Assembly: GCA_002007465.1 (NCBI GenBank)
Contig: LNAC01000032.1
Span: forward strand, 1-64,000
Length of the DNA: 64,000 nt
Direction of reading: 5' to 3'
Source: Ailurus styani
Taxonomy: Eukaryota > Chordata > Mammalia > Carnivora > Ailuridae
Shown here: one piece after another, positions 61,085 to 64,000 of the stretch
Layout of the letters: every line of letters begins with the position of its first letter
How positions within the stretch are numbered: the stretch's first letter is position 1
Made by a program: the position numbers and the translations under genes
Notes under the pieces: generated by a model
Databases searched by the model: none
What the model was told of the DNA's origin: nothing
The model's input: only the letters and a program-made list of their open reading frames with translations

Positions 61085-61490
61085 GTAGAATCAGAAACAA
61101 AAAAACAAGAACAAACTCAGAAACAGAACGGATTGGTGGTTGCCAAAAGTGGGGTTAGGAGATGGGGAAAATGAGTAAAGGTCATCAAAAGGTACAAACT
61201 TTCAGTTATAGGACACATAAGTCCGGCAGTTGGAATGTACAGCATGGTGACCGTACTTAACAATAGTGTCTTTGTATTTGAAGGTTGTTAAGAAACTAGA
61301 CTTTAAAACCTTTATCAGAAGAAAACAGTTTTAATGGTATGAGGCAATGGATATTACCTAAACTTACTGTGGTCATTTCCCAACATATAATATATATCTA
61401 TCAATTCATTATGTTGCACACCTTCTAACTATAGGTAAAAACAAATACAGTGTTACATGTCAATTATATCTCAATGAAACTAAGGGAAAA
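61085..61490 (+). mobile_element. Old LINE-1 3' UTR, sense
   Basis: 'ggattggtggttgccaaaag', 'gtacagcatggtgaccgtac', 'ttatgttgcacaccttctaa' and 'tgtcaattatatctcaatga' are the 3' end of an old L1M subfamily. Confidence 0.8.
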
Positions 61491-61679
61491 TACAAAACCT
61501 TGAATCTAAAATGCCTATGAAAGCAAAGAATACTAACATGTCATTAAAAGCATGGATTACCTTTCATTTTCTTTCTGAAAAATTTACTATTAGGGAAAAT
61601 GTTAAGAATTGCACTTATCCATATTCAACATGAAATAGCTTATGTTTAAATGATGCTCCACCAAAACCCACTGTATAAA

Positions 61680-61722
61680 GTAAATGAAGGAATGAATGAA
61701 AGAATGAATGAATAAATAATTC
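61680..61722. repeat. (AATG)n imperfect microsatellite
   Basis: Imperfect AATG units grading to AATA. Confidence 0.8.
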
Positions 61723-62395
61723 AGCAAATATCAGATAAAATGCCCCAGGCTCCTTTAAAGAATGTTGTAGATTTCTTATTTAGCCTTTCACCAACCACAT
61801 ACTTCTACAAAGATACACAAGGCTTTGGGGAATTTGACTTCTGCAGCCTTTGCTAGGGGTCCTAGAGGACTTGAGAGGAATTCTAAATAAACAGTCTTTC
61901 AGCTCAACCTAGCCACGAAGCGCTAACAAACCCCATTCCCCTAACTTGAAGTGGGCTCTGTGAGTTCACCAGCAGCCTACACTCATCAATACACAGGAGT
62001 CCCAGATTATCAGAAACCAGATCCTGTTGGGATGAGTAAATACCAATCAACAACTCCATTTGCCTCCAGAGGTTTCCATACTTTGTTTATAGTAAATAGT
62101 GGGACAGCCAGCACTCCACTAGGAAGCCTGGCCCCTCTGAATTTTTTATTTCATTGAGATGTTTTCTATCTGCCTTTATATAGGATTTTCCTGTGGGGCA
62201 CCATATCTGCTTTCTATTGTTAAATAACTACTTGTTTTATTTTTCTCTTTTTAATAAAACAAGGAAAAAATCAAAGGTAAATATCGGTGGCCTTTCTTAA
62301 AACCACTGTTGTCTCCATTGCATTTAACCATCTGTAGACAAGCATCACCGTGCAGAGGCAGAAAATGAAGATGCCTTCATTTTTTTCCCCTAAAC
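61723..62395. other. Unique sequence
   Basis: No repeat or gene recognised. Confidence 0.45.
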
Positions 62396-62399
62396 TCTA

Positions 62400-63130
62400 A
62401 TACCATCGCATTTATAGGCATGATTAGTCATGGGACCTCTTTTCCAATTTAAGGCAGAAACATCTCAATTTATTATTCATCTAGAGCTGTATTTGAAATG
62501 CAGATGTTTCAGGCCACAGGCTCTTCTAGTGGGTACAGCTGGCCTAATTCTTTATTGCTGCCCTCAGATGACGACACGTACGAGAGCTGGGCCAAGATCC
62601 AGACGATGCTTTTTCACTCTGGGAGTGGTAATATATGAATTGTGTTAAGACAACTAGAAGCAGCCCAGACAGCCCTGCGGCCAAGATCACCAAGCCGGAT
62701 CAGAGCCCTGAGTATTTCACAGGGTTGAGAGTTCAACAGCTTAGTGATGGCACTATCCTGAGAGAAGGAAAATTACCTGTAGGAGCCAGGCTGCGAATCC
62801 CACATTGGCAAGAGGGGACATTTAGGTCAGCAATTTTCTTTTACCAAGTGGCTGTAATGACATTTTGGCTTTTATTACCATTCCGTCGGTTTCAGTCACT
62901 TCCCGACATCTTATCTTGTGTCTATGAAAGAGGACGTGGCCCTCATTTTGCAAAAGTTTTAGACATTTATATACATCTCTAGAAATATTTATAAATTCAC
63001 CATAATTTACTTTGGAAATATTGTGTGCTATCGTATTCTCTCGGTGCAAAAATCAGGAGCCGATTTAGAGGCTTAAATGATCCCTCACGATATGCATGTG
63101 ACATTTGTAGAAAGAAAAACACTGTCATTA
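62400..63130. other. CpG-retaining unique block, candidate conserved element
   Basis: No repeat family matches. For an AT-rich window it keeps unusually many CpG (for example 'cgacacgtacgag' at 62572-62584, 'gcggcc' at 62679, 'ccggat', 'ccgtcgg' at 62883, 'cccgac', 'tctcggtg'). A 115-codon open frame (62635-62982) is the longest outside repeats, with early residues 'SSPDSPAAKITKPDQSPEYF'. I cannot match it to a family. Either a distal regulatory element or exon sequence would explain the composition. Confidence 0.4.
62568..62627 (+). other. Candidate internal exon, 60 bp, gene unknown
   Basis: A 'cctaattctttattgctgccctcag'-type acceptor (AG at 62566-62567, branch-like 'ctaat' upstream) precedes 60 bases that end before the donor 'gtaata' at 62628. 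In the frame starting at 62570 it reads 'DDTYESWAKIQTMLFHSGS', with G or C at 15 of 19 third codon positions, in surroundings that are AT-rich. The length is a multiple of three. Frame and codon choice look more like a true exon than anything else in the window, but I do not recognise the protein and the donor is only moderate. Confidence 0.35.
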
Positions 63131-64000
63131 TGTGAAAAGTTTGCCTGACATGCAAGGAAAAAAAATCATTATTACAGTCCACCCAGAAAGCAAATTATAC
63201 ATGGAAGCAGCTTAGAACTCAAATATTAGAAAATAATGAGTAAAATAATCTCAACCTTAATTTGACATTTTAATTTGGTAGTATGAATCTAACATTGCAA
63301 CCATTTCCAAATAACTTGACGATACAATCTAAAACCCCCATCTTGATGGGCAACAGGTAAATGTGACATAATCACTGGAAAATCAATCTACCACTTGGCT
63401 TCTGCAAAGGCTACGTCCTCCTCCTCCCCTATTTTCCATAATTACATTTGCCTGAGGAATTAGGACTGAGGTACTATTAGTTGAAATGCCATGAGGAAAA
63501 AAAAAAGTCTTAATCTATGGCAATCTATGGGGTAGAGGTTCCAATGTTTCTTAGCTGATACATTTTTAGTCCTCACACTTACTTAGACCACCACCTATCC
63601 ACCCCTTCCCTGAGAGTTCCAGATCAATATGACAGAAAAAGTAAAGCTTTAGGTAAACGATTACCCTATAAGCTGATGGGAATTGTAATTTCGGTATACA
63701 GCAAACACTACAGGGCACAGTAATCTTACAGTCATAAAAAATTCATCACTTATTTCCAATGATTGATTTGTATTTCGGTTTAATTAGCCATGAAAGAGTC
63801 CATTTTTTTTTAAGCTTTCCTTTACTTTTCCTTTTTATTTCCTTTTACCACTGCCTGCTGTGGAAGTTAATCCCCAGCTGTCAAGTTAAGGAAATTTAAA
63901 GGTAGAACACTAAATAAAAACATTACCAATCATGAATGCATTTTCATACATCAACCATAGCCCTCAACGATTTTATAGACAAACTGGGATTTTAAATTAT
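63131..64000. other. Unique AT-rich sequence, possible regulatory element at the end
   Basis: No gene recognised. The part at 63770-63960 holds a homeodomain-type 'tttaattagcc' and 'cccagctgtcaagttaagg', with no repeat, and has the look of a conserved noncoding element. Confidence 0.35.

Noticed and set aside
1..64000. CRISPR arrays, rRNA, functional tRNA, bacterial operons or phage
   Set aside because: The sequence is clearly mammalian nuclear DNA. The only tRNA-like sequences are heads of SINEs, and repeats are dispersed or microsatellite, not spaced arrays.

Overview
This is 64 kb of AT-rich mammalian nuclear DNA with no gene I can name. At least fifteen tRNA-derived Can-SINEs (head 'gggcgcctgggtggctcag', tail of CT runs, then 'caaataaataaataaaatct') place it in a carnivore. 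The subfamily wording 'gattacaagtaggcagag' and 'aggcaggcagagag' is typical of caniforms, most like mustelids. The layout is that of a gene desert or a very large intron: layers of retrotransposon debris separated by unique sequence, with no CpG island, no clear promoter and no long open frame outside repeats.

Layout. 1-7.3 kb: a fairly young plus-strand L1 3' part (61-2308) abuts an old, long minus-strand L1 (2309 to about 6250) that SINEs have interrupted. A 32-base copy of the 5' end of U2 snRNA sits inside the young L1, flanked by a perfect 13-base duplication. 7-14 kb: SINEs, an old plus-strand L1 3' end (10.2-11.2 kb), a minus-strand L1 ORF2 fragment (12.4-13.2 kb) and unique AT-rich DNA. 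14.1-15.35 kb: two L1 3' ends in inverted orientation, a poly-C run and a 126-base N gap. The 187-194 bases on either side of the gap are the same sequence, which looks like a false duplication made by the assembly. 16-32 kb: a young L1 3' end with a perfect target duplication, MIR, MER5A-like, L2 and L1 relics, a long CTT tract (26.4 kb), and a coding-like but frame-shifted block on the minus strand (23.64-24.05 kb). 32-49 kb: two adjacent SINEs, many L2/MIR relics, a probable CR1/L3 relic (41.2-41.7 kb), (CA)25, and an AT-rich palindrome (39.5 kb). 49-56 kb: a probable solo LTR and a nest of L1 inside L1 (52.5-55.2 kb). 55-64 kb: low-complexity TG/CA cruciform sequence, further L2/L1 relics, and a CpG-retaining unique block (62.4-63.1 kb).

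There is no operon or pathway. The only host-gene candidates are short exon-like pieces: 62568-62627 on plus, 55350-55434 on minus, and weakly 38102-38147 on plus. They have splice-like borders and an open frame, but I could not identify a protein, and they do not form a consistent gene model (strands differ). The most solid unusual observations are the truncated U2 retrocopy, the duplicated sequence around the gap, and the nested or recent retrotransposon insertions whose target duplications are still readable. Repeat family names come from recalled consensus sequences, not from an alignment.
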